This document shows, in pieces, positions 1-8,673 of a stretch of 64,000 nt of DNA (position 1 is its first letter; every line of letters begins with the position of its first letter). A model generated the notes under the pieces. It did not search any database, had not been told where the DNA came from, and saw only the letters and a program-made list of their open reading frames with translations. The translations under genes and the position numbers were made by a program. Source of the stretch: Variovorax sp. 54 (GTDB taxonomy: Bacteria; Pseudomonadota; Gammaproteobacteria; Burkholderiales; Burkholderiaceae_C); assembly GCF_002754375.1 (NCBI RefSeq), contig NZ_PEFF01000001.1, positions 4,481,501-4,545,500 on the forward strand, in the 5' to 3' direction.

Positions 1-1008
1 CGCGTTTTAAGTGTAATGTTTGTCTATCCGATAATTTTTCCAATTTTGGCATTTTGCTATAAAAATGGAGATCAGGATGGACTGGTTAGGTCAATGAGGG
101 TGTCGGCTCTTCTTTTGATTGTATTGAATTTTTCATATATATATTATTCCACTTTTGGCGGTGGAGGGTGGATTGTTGATTTTATGCAGGGGCTATTTGA
201 TGAGGCTGCTGTTGTGGATGATGCGAGTGATTATTTTAAATTCACATTGCCAAACGTTTCCTCGCTCCTGTTTTTGATTCCTTTTTTTCTTGCGTCGGTG
301 CTGACAAATTATTCGGATCGAAAGATTTTGGATGGATTGTTGACCGTCGGATTAATCATTATCGGCGTCTTGTCTGGGAGGCGTGCGCTAATGATTTCTG
401 TTTTTCTTGGGCCAATTTTGGCTTATTTTTTGACGTGGCGAAGCCAGAAGAAGAGCGGCAGGCGTGCCGGTGTAAGTAGATTTGTTGGTCCGTTGATTTT
501 GTCGTGCGTTCTGGGGTTTGTTATTTATTGGTTTTTTATGTCATTTGATCGCGCTGAATTTTATCAAGTTCAGTTGCTTTCAATTTTTGACTTTGAGGGT
601 AATGAGAGTAATGTGGAGCGACGATTGCAGTTCAATGCGCTTTTGCAAGGGTTGCAAGAGAGCATTTTTTTTGGCGAAGGGGCAGGTGCTGCTGCAAGTT
701 ATTCTAGATCGACAGAGCAACCTTGGGCATATGAACTTTCCTATCTTGCCTTTGCGTTCCAGTATGGCCTGATTGGATTTTCTATCTACGCGGCAGGCGT
801 GCTCTTCATGGTTTCCCGGTTGATCAAGATAGTAAACTTCGTTGGTCGAAAAGACTTTGTCTTTTGTGTTCTTTGTGGGTTTTTCTCTTTTTTGATTGCT
901 AATGCAACAAATCCATATCTTAGTAAGTTTGACTATATGTGGGTATTCTTTATTCCGTTCGCGCTTATGAATCTTGGTGCACCGAAAAGTGCAGGACAGC
1001 TTCGATGA
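1..1008 (+). CDS. Wzy-like polysaccharide polymerase, 5' truncated
   Basis: Probable O-antigen/EPS repeat-unit polymerase of the inner membrane. The frame is open from base 1 (codons for R-V-L-S-V precede the first ATG at 16), so the true start is probably outside the window. The visible 335 residues hold many hydrophobic segments (for example around residues 1-20, 35-50, 85-105, 115-150, 165-185, 250-275 and 285-315) and no soluble catalytic domain, which is typical of Wzy proteins. Sequence conservation in this family is low, so the call rests on topology and on the neighbouring glycosyltransferases. GC content is far below the rest of the window, as often seen for polymerases acquired by transfer. 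The stop overlaps the next start (ATGA). It could instead be an O-antigen ligase of the WaaL type. Confidence 0.7.
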   Translation, partial: RVLSVMFVYPIIFPILAFCYKNGDQDGLVRSMRVSALLLIVLNFSYIYYSTFGGGGWIVDFMQGLFDEAAVVDDASDYFKFTLPNVSSLLFLIPFFLASVLTNYSDRKILDGLLTVGLIIIGVLSGRRALMISVFLGPILAYFLTWRSQKKSGRRAGVSRFVGPLILSCVLGFVIYWFFMSFDRAEFYQVQLLSIFDFEGNESNVERRLQFNALLQGLQESIFFGEGAGAAASYSRSTEQPWAYELSYLAFAFQYGLIGFSIYAAGVLFMVSRLIKIVNFVGRKDFVFCVLCGFFSFLIANATNPYLSKFDYMWVFFIPFALMNLGAPKSAGQLR

Positions 1009-1928
1009 TTGATGTTGTTGTTGTTAATTGGAATGCGGGGAATCAATTGATTGATTGTGTTGAATCTATTGATCGACATGCGCGGGAATTGACCTCTCAG
1101 ATTTTTGTGGTGGATAATGCTTCCACCGACAACTCCTGGAAATTTGTTGAAGATTTTCCTGGTGTGAAGCTGATTCATGCAGGGGAAAATCTTGGCTTTG
1201 GTCGGGCGTGCAATTTGGGGGCGAGAAATAGCAAAGCACAATATTTGCTTTTTCTAAATCCAGATGCGGCTCTGCGTGAAAATTCGCTGCAGAGAGCATT
1301 GAAATTCATGGCTGATCCAGCTAATTCTCAAGTGGGAATTTGTGGCGTACAGCTAGTGGATGAGTCCGGTCATGTAGCGCGCAGTTGCGCGCGCTTTCCT
1401 TCTGCTGCGGCCTTCAGCGCGCACGCGCTTGGCTTGGATCGCGTATTTCCCGCACTGGGAGTTCACATGACCGAATGGAGCCATGAGGAAGTACGGGATG
1501 TAGACCATGTCATTGGGGCCTTCTTCCTGGTTCGGCGCAGTTTGTTTGATGCGTTACACGGATTCGACGAGCGATTCTTTGTTTATCTGGAGGATGTGGA
1601 TTTCTCCCGTCGGGCTCATCTTTCTGGTTGGCACAGCGTGTATCTGGCCGACGTGCAAGCCTTTCATGCGGGAGGCGGAACGTCGCGGCAGGTGAAGGCG
1701 CGGCGATTGTTCTATTCGTTGCGCAGTCGTCTGTTGTATGCGTGCAAGCATTTCTCGTGGCCAGGGGCTGCCTTGGTCTTGTTTGTGACGCTGGCCCTTG
1801 AGCCCATTTCCCGTTCGGTCTTGGCCTTGGTCCGTCGTTCGTGGACGGGTTTTCGAGAGACCTGGACTGCTTATGGCCTCTTGTGGCGATGGTTGCCTCA
1901 ATGGGCCCTCAGGGGGGTGACCCGTTGA
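1005..1928 (+). CDS. Family 2 glycosyltransferase (WbbL/rhamnosyltransferase type)
   Basis: Cytoplasmic GT-A glycosyltransferase, 307 residues, adding a sugar to the lipid-linked repeat unit. The N-terminus MIDVVVVNWN and the following VVDNASTDNS are the usual GT2 nucleotide-binding start. LFLNPDAAL is the DxD-like region, and GFDERFFVYLEDVDFSRR matches the acceptor/ED region of rhamnosyltransferase-like GT2 proteins. A C-terminal hydrophobic stretch (about residues 245-275) may anchor it to the membrane. ATG at 1005 is chosen because it overlaps the upstream stop by four bases; the longer open frame from 939 runs inside the polymerase. Base composition changes sharply within the gene near 1370, from AT-rich to GC-rich, a sign of a recombination joint. 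The sugar transferred cannot be told. Confidence 0.82.
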   Translation: MIDVVVVNWNAGNQLIDCVESIDRHARELTSQIFVVDNASTDNSWKFVEDFPGVKLIHAGENLGFGRACNLGARNSKAQYLLFLNPDAALRENSLQRALKFMADPANSQVGICGVQLVDESGHVARSCARFPSAAAFSAHALGLDRVFPALGVHMTEWSHEEVRDVDHVIGAFFLVRRSLFDALHGFDERFFVYLEDVDFSRRAHLSGWHSVYLADVQAFHAGGGTSRQVKARRLFYSLRSRLLYACKHFSWPGAALVLFVTLALEPISRSVLALVRRSWTGFRETWTAYGLLWRWLPQWALRGVTR

Positions 1929-2995
1929 AGCCGATCAAGGTCTTGGCACTGACCAAGTACGGGCGCGTTGGCGCCTCTTCTCGTATGCGGTCCTGGCAGT
2001 ACCACCCTTGGCTTGAGCGTGCCGGGATTCAGGTGACTGCTCAAGCCTTGTTGTCGGATGAGCAATTGGGTGACCGCTACCAGCGTGGTGCTTATCGCTC
2101 GTCGGACTTGATGCGAGCCTATACAGCGCGCCTGCGGGCCATGCAGAGGCGGCAGGAATTCGACGTTGTCTGGATCGAAAAAGAGGCACTGCCGTGGGTG
2201 CCGGTTTGCCTCGAGCGAGTCTTGTTGCGCGGCACGGCTTATGTGCTCGACTATGACGATGCCATTTTCCACAACTACGATCTGCATCGCTGGAGTTGGG
2301 TCCGCAGAGGCTTTGGGCGGCGTTTGGACAAGCTGATGGCAACGGCCCGCTTGGTCGTCGGCGGGAATGGCTACCTGGCACAGCGTGCACGAGATGCAGG
2401 TGCACCGTGGGTGGAAGTGATTCCCACGGTGATCGATCTGGACAGATATGTGGTCAGGTCGAATAGGCCCGAGGGCGTTCCAACAGTCGTGTGGATTGGG
2501 TCCCCTTCGACGTCGCGATATTTGAGCGAACTAGCAACTCCCTTGGCAACATTGGCGCAACGTATCCCGTTCAAGCTGCGCGTAATCGGAATCGAGCTGG
2601 AGATCAAAGGCGTTGAGGTGGAGTGCATACCCTGGACAGAGGCATCCGAGGTTGCGGCCATCGCAGAGTGCGATGTTGGGGTGATGCCGCTATCTGACTC
2701 ACCGTGGGAGCGGGGCAAATGCGGCTACAAGTTGATTCAGTACATGGCTTGCGGCTTGCCAGTGGTGGCAAGTCCTGTCGGTGTCAATATCGAGATCGTG
2801 AAGGAGGGTGAGAACGGCTGGCTGGCCGGTACTGCGGACGACTGGGTGGCGCGTCTGCAGCATTTACTAAGTGATCAAGCTGCCCGGGAGCGTATGGGGC
2901 AAGCGGGCAGGGCGAAGGTTGAAGCTTCGTATTGCATTCAGAAGACGGCACCAAGAATGGTCCAGTTGCTTCAACTCGTTGCGCAAGGGAGATAG
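1925..2995 (+). CDS. Family 1/4 glycosyltransferase
   Basis: GT-B fold glycosyltransferase of about 356 residues for polysaccharide assembly. The N-terminus reads KVLALTKYGRVGASSRMRS, a start shared by a group of GT4-like EPS enzymes. DYDDAIFHNYD lies in the N-terminal half. The C-terminal half has the donor-site pattern GKCGYKLIQYMACGLPVVASPVG. TTG at 1925 is preferred because it overlaps the upstream stop (TTGA) and follows a G-rich AGGGGGGTGA ribosome site at good spacing. In-frame ATG codons at 1841 and 1901 would add residues that overlap the previous gene and fit the family poorly. The gene belongs to a tight co-directional run. Donor and acceptor are unknown. Confidence 0.78.
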   Translation: MKPIKVLALTKYGRVGASSRMRSWQYHPWLERAGIQVTAQALLSDEQLGDRYQRGAYRSSDLMRAYTARLRAMQRRQEFDVVWIEKEALPWVPVCLERVLLRGTAYVLDYDDAIFHNYDLHRWSWVRRGFGRRLDKLMATARLVVGGNGYLAQRARDAGAPWVEVIPTVIDLDRYVVRSNRPEGVPTVVWIGSPSTSRYLSELATPLATLAQRIPFKLRVIGIELEIKGVEVECIPWTEASEVAAIAECDVGVMPLSDSPWERGKCGYKLIQYMACGLPVVASPVGVNIEIVKEGENGWLAGTADDWVARLQHLLSDQAARERMGQAGRAKVEASYCIQKTAPRMVQLLQLVAQGR

Positions 2996-2996
2996 T

Positions 2997-4970
2997 GTGT
3001 GTGGTTTTTCGGGATTTTTAGGGAATTGGAACGACGTCGCTACTCCTGATGCGGTATTGCGTCGAATGACCGACGCAATTGCTCATCGCGGCCCGGATTC
3101 AGATGGCCATTGGTTTGACGAGGCGGCGGGTATTGCGATGGGTCACCGCCGTTTGGCGATCGTGGATTTGTCCCCCGCTGGGGCGCAACCCATGGTGTCG
3201 GCCAGTGGGCGGTGGGTGTTGATCTTCAATGGTGAGATATACAACCACTTGGACCTGCGCGTCGAACTTGGGCAGCATCAGGGTGGGCTTGCATGGCGAG
3301 GGCATTCAGACACCGAAACGTTATTGGCCTGTTTCGATCGCTGGGGCATTCGCGCCACGGTCGAGCGGTCGATCGGCATGTTCGCTTTTTCCGTTTGGGA
3401 CAGGCAGGCACGCACACTCACACTCGCGCGCGATCGCTTGGGCGAGAAGCCGCTTTACTATGGCTGGCAGGGCCGAGGCCGTGCTGCGGTGTTCCTGTTC
3501 GGCTCCGAATTGAAAGCACTGCACGCCCACCCGGCGTTCGGTGCGCAAATCAATCGAGATGCTCTGTGCTTGTTCATGCGACACAACAATGTGGGTGGGC
3601 ACCATTCGATTTACGAGGGCATTCACAAGCTTTTGCCTGGCAGCCTCTTGAGCGTGTCGCAGGCTGCTCCTGAGCCCGCCTTCCAGACCTACTGGTCGAG
3701 TGCAGCGGCAGCGCAGCGCGGCATGGCTCAGCGGTTCGAAGGCAGCCCAACAGAGGCTGTCGATGAACTGGAGGTCTTGCTCAAAGATGCGGTGCGACGA
3801 CAGATGATGGCGGACGTGCCGCTTGGCGCCTTCCTTTCGGGTGGGGTCGATTCCTCTACCGTGGTCGCGCTGATGCAGACGCAAGCCAGTCGTCCGGTGA
3901 AGACCTTCTCGATCGGTTTTCACGAGGCAGCTTACAACGAGGCTGAGCACGCCAAGGCAGTGGCTCAACACCTTGGCACCGAGCACACCGAGATGTATGT
4001 CACGCCAGAGCAGGCTCTGGCCGTCATTCCGAGTCTGCCCGGCCTCTATTGCGAGCCGTTTGCCGACTCTTCGCAAATTCCCACGTTCTTGGTGAGCCAG
4101 CTTGCGCGTCGCCACGTCACTGTGTCGCTCTCAGGTGACGCCGGAGACGAATTGTTTTGCGGCTACAACCGCTACTCGCTTGCTGCGAGTTTGTGGCATC
4201 GGCTGTCGGCCGTGCCGCAGCCGATGCGGCGTATGGTGGCCCGTGGGCTCACGAGCGTGTCGCCAGGGCGCCTGGACCGAATTGCTGCTCATACCCCCCT
4301 CGGGCGTCGCTGGGCGAATGTTGGGGACAAGTTGCACAAGGGGGCGGGTGTGATGACGGCCAGCTCGGTGGCTGAACTCTATCGCAGCATGGTCTCTCAT
4401 TGGCTTCGTCCTGAAGACGTGGTGCTGGGCGGCACTGAGCCAACCACTGCGCTCAATGACTCGGCGCCGGCTCTGGCCGGGCTAGGCGACATCGAACGCA
4501 TGATGGCTCTCGACCTCCAGACCTATCTGCCCGATGACATTCTGGCCAAGGTGGACCGGGCTGCCATGGGGGTGAGCTTGGAAACGCGTGTGCCTTTTCT
4601 TGATCACCGCGTGGTGGAGTTCGCATGGCAGCTGCCCATGGAATACAAACTGAGTGACGAAAACAAGGGCAGCACGACCAAGTGGGCCTTGCGGCAGGTA
4701 TTGTTCAGGCATGTGCCCAAGGCACTGATTGAGCGCCCCAAGATGGGCTTTGGCGTGCCCATTGCCGATTGGCTGCGCGGCCCGCTGCGCCCTTGGGCAG
4801 AAGATCTGCTCAGCGAGGCGCGCCTGAAACGCGACGGCTATTTCAATCCCGCGCCGATTCGCAAAAAATGGGCCGAGCATGTGAGTGGTCAGCGCAACTG
4901 GCAGCAGCAACTGTGGTGCGTGCTGATGTTTCAGGCATGGTTGACAGAGCAGGTGCCGGTGACACCATGA
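2997..4970 (+). CDS. asnB: Glutamine-hydrolysing asparagine synthase family amidotransferase
   Basis: Class II glutamine amidotransferase joined to an asparagine-synthase domain, 657 residues. GTG at 2997 is chosen because the next codon is Cys (M-C-G-F-S-G-F), the N-terminal nucleophile that must be exposed after Met removal; the longer frame from 2871 would bury it. HRGPDSDGH and NGEIYNH belong to the glutaminase domain (residues about 2-200). LSGGVDSSTV is the ATP-pyrophosphatase P-loop of the synthase domain, followed by SLSGDAGDELFCGYNRY. Members of this family inside polysaccharide clusters (WbpS type) are thought to amidate uronic acids rather than make free asparagine; that role is inferred here from context. 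Only one base separates it from the previous stop. Confidence 0.88.
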   Translation: MCGFSGFLGNWNDVATPDAVLRRMTDAIAHRGPDSDGHWFDEAAGIAMGHRRLAIVDLSPAGAQPMVSASGRWVLIFNGEIYNHLDLRVELGQHQGGLAWRGHSDTETLLACFDRWGIRATVERSIGMFAFSVWDRQARTLTLARDRLGEKPLYYGWQGRGRAAVFLFGSELKALHAHPAFGAQINRDALCLFMRHNNVGGHHSIYEGIHKLLPGSLLSVSQAAPEPAFQTYWSSAAAAQRGMAQRFEGSPTEAVDELEVLLKDAVRRQMMADVPLGAFLSGGVDSSTVVALMQTQASRPVKTFSIGFHEAAYNEAEHAKAVAQHLGTEHTEMYVTPEQALAVIPSLPGLYCEPFADSSQIPTFLVSQLARRHVTVSLSGDAGDELFCGYNRYSLAASLWHRLSAVPQPMRRMVARGLTSVSPGRLDRIAAHTPLGRRWANVGDKLHKGAGVMTASSVAELYRSMVSHWLRPEDVVLGGTEPTTALNDSAPALAGLGDIERMMALDLQTYLPDDILAKVDRAAMGVSLETRVPFLDHRVVEFAWQLPMEYKLSDENKGSTTKWALRQVLFRHVPKALIERPKMGFGVPIADWLRGPLRPWAEDLLSEARLKRDGYFNPAPIRKKWAEHVSGQRNWQQQLWCVLMFQAWLTEQVPVTP

Positions 4971-6088
4971 AGCGATTGATGTTCGTCATTTCGGAAGACT
5001 GGTACTTCGTTTCCCATCGTCTTCAATTGGCGTTGCACGCGAAGGCCGCAGGGTATCGCGTCGCCGTCTTGTGCCGCATTTCGAGTCACGCCGAATTGCT
5101 CGAAAAATCGGGCATCGAGGTTTTTCCGTGGTTCTTGGAACGGCGCTCCAAGAACCCGTTAACCGAATGGCGGGCATTGAAAGAAGTGCGAGCCGCCATC
5201 CACGTATTTCAGCCTGACGTTTTGCACGCAGTGGCACTTAAGCCCGTCCTGTACAGCGCAATGGCAGGTAAGTCCAAAAAATCTGGGGGCAGAGTGTTTG
5301 CACTCGCGGGCTTGGGATACGTGTTCTCCTCGCAGAAGATGCTCGCACGGTGCTTGCGCCCGTTCATCGTCCAAGCGTTCCGCGCCGCATTTCGCAATCC
5401 GGCCACACGTCTGATTTTGCAGAACCCGGACGACGCGCAGGTGCTGTCGGATGCGAAGGTCATTGCGCCCGAAAGAATTCGCCTGATTCGTGGCGCGGGT
5501 GTGGATACGAGTGCGTTCCCCGCGACATTGGAGTCCGACCAGCAGATGCTCGTCGTGCTGCCGGGGCGGATGCTGTGGGACAAGGGCGTGGCCGAGTTTG
5601 TGGAGGCCGCGAGGCTCTTGCAACAACGCGGCATCCGTGCGCGATTCGCTTTGGTGGGCGGCCGCGATGATCACAACCCATCATGCGTTCCGCTGCAGAC
5701 CCTGAAAGCCTGGGAGGCGGAAGGTGTGGTCGAGTACTGGGGAAATCGCAACGACATGCCCGCGGTGCTGGCCGAGGCCCACGTGGTGTGTCTGCCTTCC
5801 TATCGTGAAGGATTGCCCAAAGCGCTGCTCGAAGCCGCCAGCAGTGCAAGGCCGATCGTCACGTTCGACGTGCCCGGCTGTCGGGAGGTCGTGGTTCATG
5901 GCAAGAATGGTCTCCTGGTTCCGTTCGGTGACGTCCCGGCCTTGGCCGATGCCCTCAAGATGCTGATGGCCGATCGTGCGATGCGAGAGCAGATGGGCGC
6001 CCAAGGGCGTCTGATGGTCGAGCGGGAGTTCTCGCAGGAATTTGTTGCGGCGAAAACCATGCAGGTGTGGGAGGAGGTGGTCGCGTGA
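4967..6088 (+). CDS. Family 4 glycosyltransferase (PglA-like)
   Basis: GT-B glycosyltransferase, 373 residues. MKRLMFVISEDWYFVSHR at the N-terminus and the later HAVALKPVLYS, GLGYVFSS and LPSYREGLPKALLEAAS segments match the PglA/WbpY-like group that adds a hexosamine to an undecaprenyl-diphosphate sugar. The E-G-L-P-K-A-L-L-E pattern is the GT4 donor site. ATG at 4967 overlaps the asnB stop (ATGA), so the longer frame from 4769 is not used. Followed by the epimerase with a GTGA overlap, it is translationally coupled on both sides. In clusters with a PglC-like initiating enzyme this type often adds the second sugar; this is inference from order and family. Confidence 0.83.
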   Translation: MKRLMFVISEDWYFVSHRLQLALHAKAAGYRVAVLCRISSHAELLEKSGIEVFPWFLERRSKNPLTEWRALKEVRAAIHVFQPDVLHAVALKPVLYSAMAGKSKKSGGRVFALAGLGYVFSSQKMLARCLRPFIVQAFRAAFRNPATRLILQNPDDAQVLSDAKVIAPERIRLIRGAGVDTSAFPATLESDQQMLVVLPGRMLWDKGVAEFVEAARLLQQRGIRARFALVGGRDDHNPSCVPLQTLKAWEAEGVVEYWGNRNDMPAVLAEAHVVCLPSYREGLPKALLEAASSARPIVTFDVPGCREVVVHGKNGLLVPFGDVPALADALKMLMADRAMREQMGAQGRLMVEREFSQEFVAAKTMQVWEEVVA

Positions 6089-7077
6089 GGGTTCTTGTCA
6101 CCGGTGGGACCGGCTTCGTAGGAGGTGCGCTCATTCAACAGTTGATCGTTAGCGCTTCGACTGAAGGGGGGAGGCCTGCGGCCTCGTTCGACATCGTTGC
6201 CGGAGTCCGGCAACCGAGCCAGCGTCTGCCAGAGGCGATCAAACAGTGCGCGGTAGGCGATTTGTCCCGCGACACCGACTGGAGCGAAGCACTGCGAGGT
6301 GCCGATGCAGTCGTCCATTGCGCTGCCCGGGTGCACGTGATGCAAGACACTGCGGAAGATCCGCTGAGCGCCTTCCGTTCCGTGAATGTTGAAGGTACGC
6401 TGAACCTGGCTCGGCAGGCTGCAGCGGCGGGGGTGAGACGTTTTGTCTTTGTCAGCTCAATCAAAGTAAACGGCGAAGCGACGGCGGTCGGGCAGCCTTT
6501 TCGGGCGGATGATTCCCCGGCGCCGCAGGATGCCTATGGAATCTCCAAGCACGAAGCGGAGGCAGGTCTGCGTCAGCTGGCCATTGATTCGGGAATGGAA
6601 GTGGCCATAGTTCGTCCGCCGTTGGTCTACGGGCGCGGCGTCGGGGCGAACTTCCGAGCCATGATGGGCGCGGTCGCGCGTCGCTTGCCCCTGCCGTTGG
6701 CGCTCATCAAGCACAACCGCCGGAGTATGGTGGCGCTGGGCAACCTGGTCGATCTGCTGTTTATCTGCATATCTCATCCGGCCGCCGCCAACCGGACTTT
6801 TCTGGTCTCGGATGGGGAAGACCTCTCGACATCTCAATTGCTACAGCGCCTCGGGCAGGCGATGGGGCGACCGGCGCGGCTTGTACCTGTGCCGGTGAGC
6901 TGGCTGGAGTGCGGCGCGGCCTTACTGGGCCGGCGAAGTGTCGCACAGCGGCTCTGCGGTTCGCTGCAGGTGGATATCTCGGACACAAGACAACGACTGG
7001 GATGGGTGCCGCCTCTCAGTGTCGACGAGGGTTTGAAGAGGGCGACAGAAGGGTATTTGAATGAAGCGTCTGTTTGA
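6085..7077 (+). CDS. NAD-dependent sugar epimerase/dehydrogenase (SDR, WbpV-like)
   Basis: Extended short-chain dehydrogenase acting on a nucleotide sugar, 330 residues. MRVLVTGGTGFVGG is the NAD-binding GxxGxxG start, VSSIKVNGE carries the usual Ser region, and YGISKHEAE gives the catalytic YxxxK. GTG at 6085 overlaps the previous stop (GTGA). Sequence style is that of the WbpV/WbvR group, which with a WbpM-type 4,6-dehydratase (present here at 11813) makes UDP-N-acetylquinovosamine (D-QuiNAc), a common first sugar loaded by the small phosphoglycosyl transferase that follows. Whether it is a 4-reductase or a 4-epimerase cannot be settled from sequence by eye. Confidence 0.82.
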   Translation: MRVLVTGGTGFVGGALIQQLIVSASTEGGRPAASFDIVAGVRQPSQRLPEAIKQCAVGDLSRDTDWSEALRGADAVVHCAARVHVMQDTAEDPLSAFRSVNVEGTLNLARQAAAAGVRRFVFVSSIKVNGEATAVGQPFRADDSPAPQDAYGISKHEAEAGLRQLAIDSGMEVAIVRPPLVYGRGVGANFRAMMGAVARRLPLPLALIKHNRRSMVALGNLVDLLFICISHPAAANRTFLVSDGEDLSTSQLLQRLGQAMGRPARLVPVPVSWLECGAALLGRRSVAQRLCGSLQVDISDTRQRLGWVPPLSVDEGLKRATEGYLNEASV

Positions 7078-7621
7078 TTTGATTCTTGCACTGTGTGCGG
7101 CCATAGTGTTGTTGCTGCCGGTAGCCCTCGTTGCGCTGGCTGTACGTCTCACGTCGCGTGGCCCAGCCCTCTATTGGTCCGACCGCGTTGGCAGTAATAA
7201 CCGGATCTTCAAAATGCCGAAGTTCCGAAGCATGCGAGTGGGCACGCCTGCGGTCGCCACGCACCTGCTGTCCGACCCCAAGGTGTACCTGACGCCCATC
7301 GGCCCTTTTCTCCGCAAGAGCAGCCTCGATGAGCTGCCGCAGTTGTGGAGCATCCTGGTCGGTGACATGAGTTTTGTCGGGCCGCGCCCGGCACTGTTCA
7401 ATCAAGCAGACCTGATCGAGCTGCGGACCCGGCGTGGCGTGCATCTGTTGGTGCCGGGCCTCACTGGTTGGGCCCAGGTCAATGGGCGCGACGAGTTGCC
7501 GATCCCGGTGAAGGTCCAGTTCGATGTCGATTATCTTCAGCGCCAGTCTTTGGGATTCGATATCCGCATTCTTTGGCTTACCTTCGTCAAAGTGCTCAGG
7601 CGCGATGGCGTGACGCATTGA
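7061..7621 (+). CDS. Initiating undecaprenyl-phosphate sugar phosphotransferase (PglC/WecP-type small PGT)
   Basis: Monotopic phosphoglycosyl transferase, 186 residues, the minimal catalytic form. It has one hydrophobic re-entrant helix at residues about 5-30 ([21 protein letters not shown]). The catalytic core includes KFRSMRVG, the Asp-Glu dyad in [10 protein letters not shown] and the SFVGPRPAL motif. Enzymes of this family move a sugar-1-phosphate from UDP-sugar to undecaprenyl phosphate, starting repeat-unit synthesis on the cytoplasmic face. The start overlaps the SDR gene by 17 nt. The adjacent QuiNAc-type enzymes suggest UDP-QuiNAc or a related 6-deoxy-HexNAc as donor, which is inference. 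Confidence 0.9.
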   Translation: MKRLFDLILALCAAIVLLLPVALVALAVRLTSRGPALYWSDRVGSNNRIFKMPKFRSMRVGTPAVATHLLSDPKVYLTPIGPFLRKSSLDELPQLWSILVGDMSFVGPRPALFNQADLIELRTRRGVHLLVPGLTGWAQVNGRDELPIPVKVQFDVDYLQRQSLGFDIRILWLTFVKVLRRDGVTH

Positions 7622-7629
7622 GTACAAGG

Positions 7630-8208
7630 ATGACGATGAAGCGTTTGCTGATCATTGGCACGGGTGGTCACGGCCGCAGCATTGCGGAGGCGGTCTTGTT
7701 GCGCGACGACTATCTGTTGGCGGGCTTTCTCGACGACGCGGCCGAGTCCGAGCAACGCTTGTGGGAATGGCCGGTGTGGGGAAAGACCTCTTTGCTGAGC
7801 GCATGCAGGGACCGGGTCGATGCGGTGTTCGTGGCCATCGGCAACAACGCGCTGCGCGAAGCCTTGCACGAGCGTGTGCAGGAGCAGGGGCTGGCCTTGG
7901 CAACGGTGCTTCACCCGACTGCCACCATATCGCCGAGGGCCGCTGTGGGGCAGGGCTGCGCTGTCATGGCTGGCGCGGTCGTGGGCACCGGCGCTCAACT
8001 GGGCGAAGGCGTGATAGTGAACTGTGGCGCGGTAGTCGATCATGACTGCACAGTGGAGCCGTTCGGCCATCTGGGCGTAAATGCGGGAATGGCCGGTAGC
8101 AGCGTGCTCGGGCGTTGTGCGTGGATGCCTGCGGGCTCAACGCTCGCCTATGGGGTCAAGGTTTCTGCAGGGCGTGTACTGCGAGCGGGCGAAGTGGTCG
8201 ATGCTTGA
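7630..8208 (+). CDS. NeuD/PglD-family sugar acetyltransferase
   Basis: Acyltransferase of about 192 residues with an N-terminal Rossmann-like PglD_N domain (KRLLIIGTGGHGRS) and a left-handed beta-helix of hexapeptide repeats from about residue 90 (for example AVGQGCAVMAGAVVG and VIVNCGAVVDHDC). The HDC stretch holds the catalytic His expected in this family. Known members O- or N-acetylate sialic acids or amino-deoxy sugars. The start was set at ATG 7630 with AAGGA just upstream; ATG 7636 is a close alternative, and the longer frame from 7468 lies in the previous gene. It likely decorates the polysaccharide repeat unit or its precursor. Confidence 0.83.
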   Translation: MTMKRLLIIGTGGHGRSIAEAVLLRDDYLLAGFLDDAAESEQRLWEWPVWGKTSLLSACRDRVDAVFVAIGNNALREALHERVQEQGLALATVLHPTATISPRAAVGQGCAVMAGAVVGTGAQLGEGVIVNCGAVVDHDCTVEPFGHLGVNAGMAGSSVLGRCAWMPAGSTLAYGVKVSAGRVLRAGEVVDA

Positions 8209-8239
8209 CGATGCCGGTGCCTGAAAGAGTGGCAAGCAG

Positions 8240-8602
8240 ATGAAGTCGAAAATCGGCCTCCTATCGCGCTGGATTTTTTGGGCCTGTGCTTTCGCGATTC
8301 TTGTGCTTTCGCTCGCGCCGCCCTCGACGCCCATGCCTACTACGGGCTGGGATAAGAGCAACCATGTGCTGGCCTTCGCGACGCTGGCCTTCTTTGCGCA
8401 CCAGGCCTGGCCTGGGCGCATATCGCTGGTAGTGCCGAGCCTGCTGGCTTACGGTGCGCTCATTGAGGTGTTGCAGTCTTTCACGCCTGATCGATACGCC
8501 GAATGGAGCGACCTTTGGGCTGACGGCCTAGGTCTGCTCATCGGGGAAGTCTTCGTGCGGCTGGCGCGGTGGCTGGCGGCTCGGCGACAAACCGGTCGCT
8601 GA
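8240..8602 (+). CDS. VanZ-family membrane protein
   Basis: Small inner-membrane protein of 120 residues with about four hydrophobic segments. It shows family hallmarks: an early LAPP loop, WDKSNHVLAFATLAFF and the late EVLQSFTPDRYAEWSDLWADGLG. VanZ homologues with this E-x-x-Q pattern are frequent at the ends of EPS and exosortase-linked polysaccharide clusters, but their biochemical role is not known. It is the last gene of the forward run before the oppositely oriented kinase gene. No charged catalytic domain is present, so a structural or accessory role in export is possible. Confidence 0.75.
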   Translation: MKSKIGLLSRWIFWACAFAILVLSLAPPSTPMPTTGWDKSNHVLAFATLAFFAHQAWPGRISLVVPSLLAYGALIEVLQSFTPDRYAEWSDLWADGLGLLIGEVFVRLARWLAARRQTGR

Positions 8603-8673
8603 TTTTCCTTGCGTTTCAGAGGCTCGCTGGAGGAGCCGATGGAGATGGCTCGGCCTTGACCGCGTCCTGCTGT

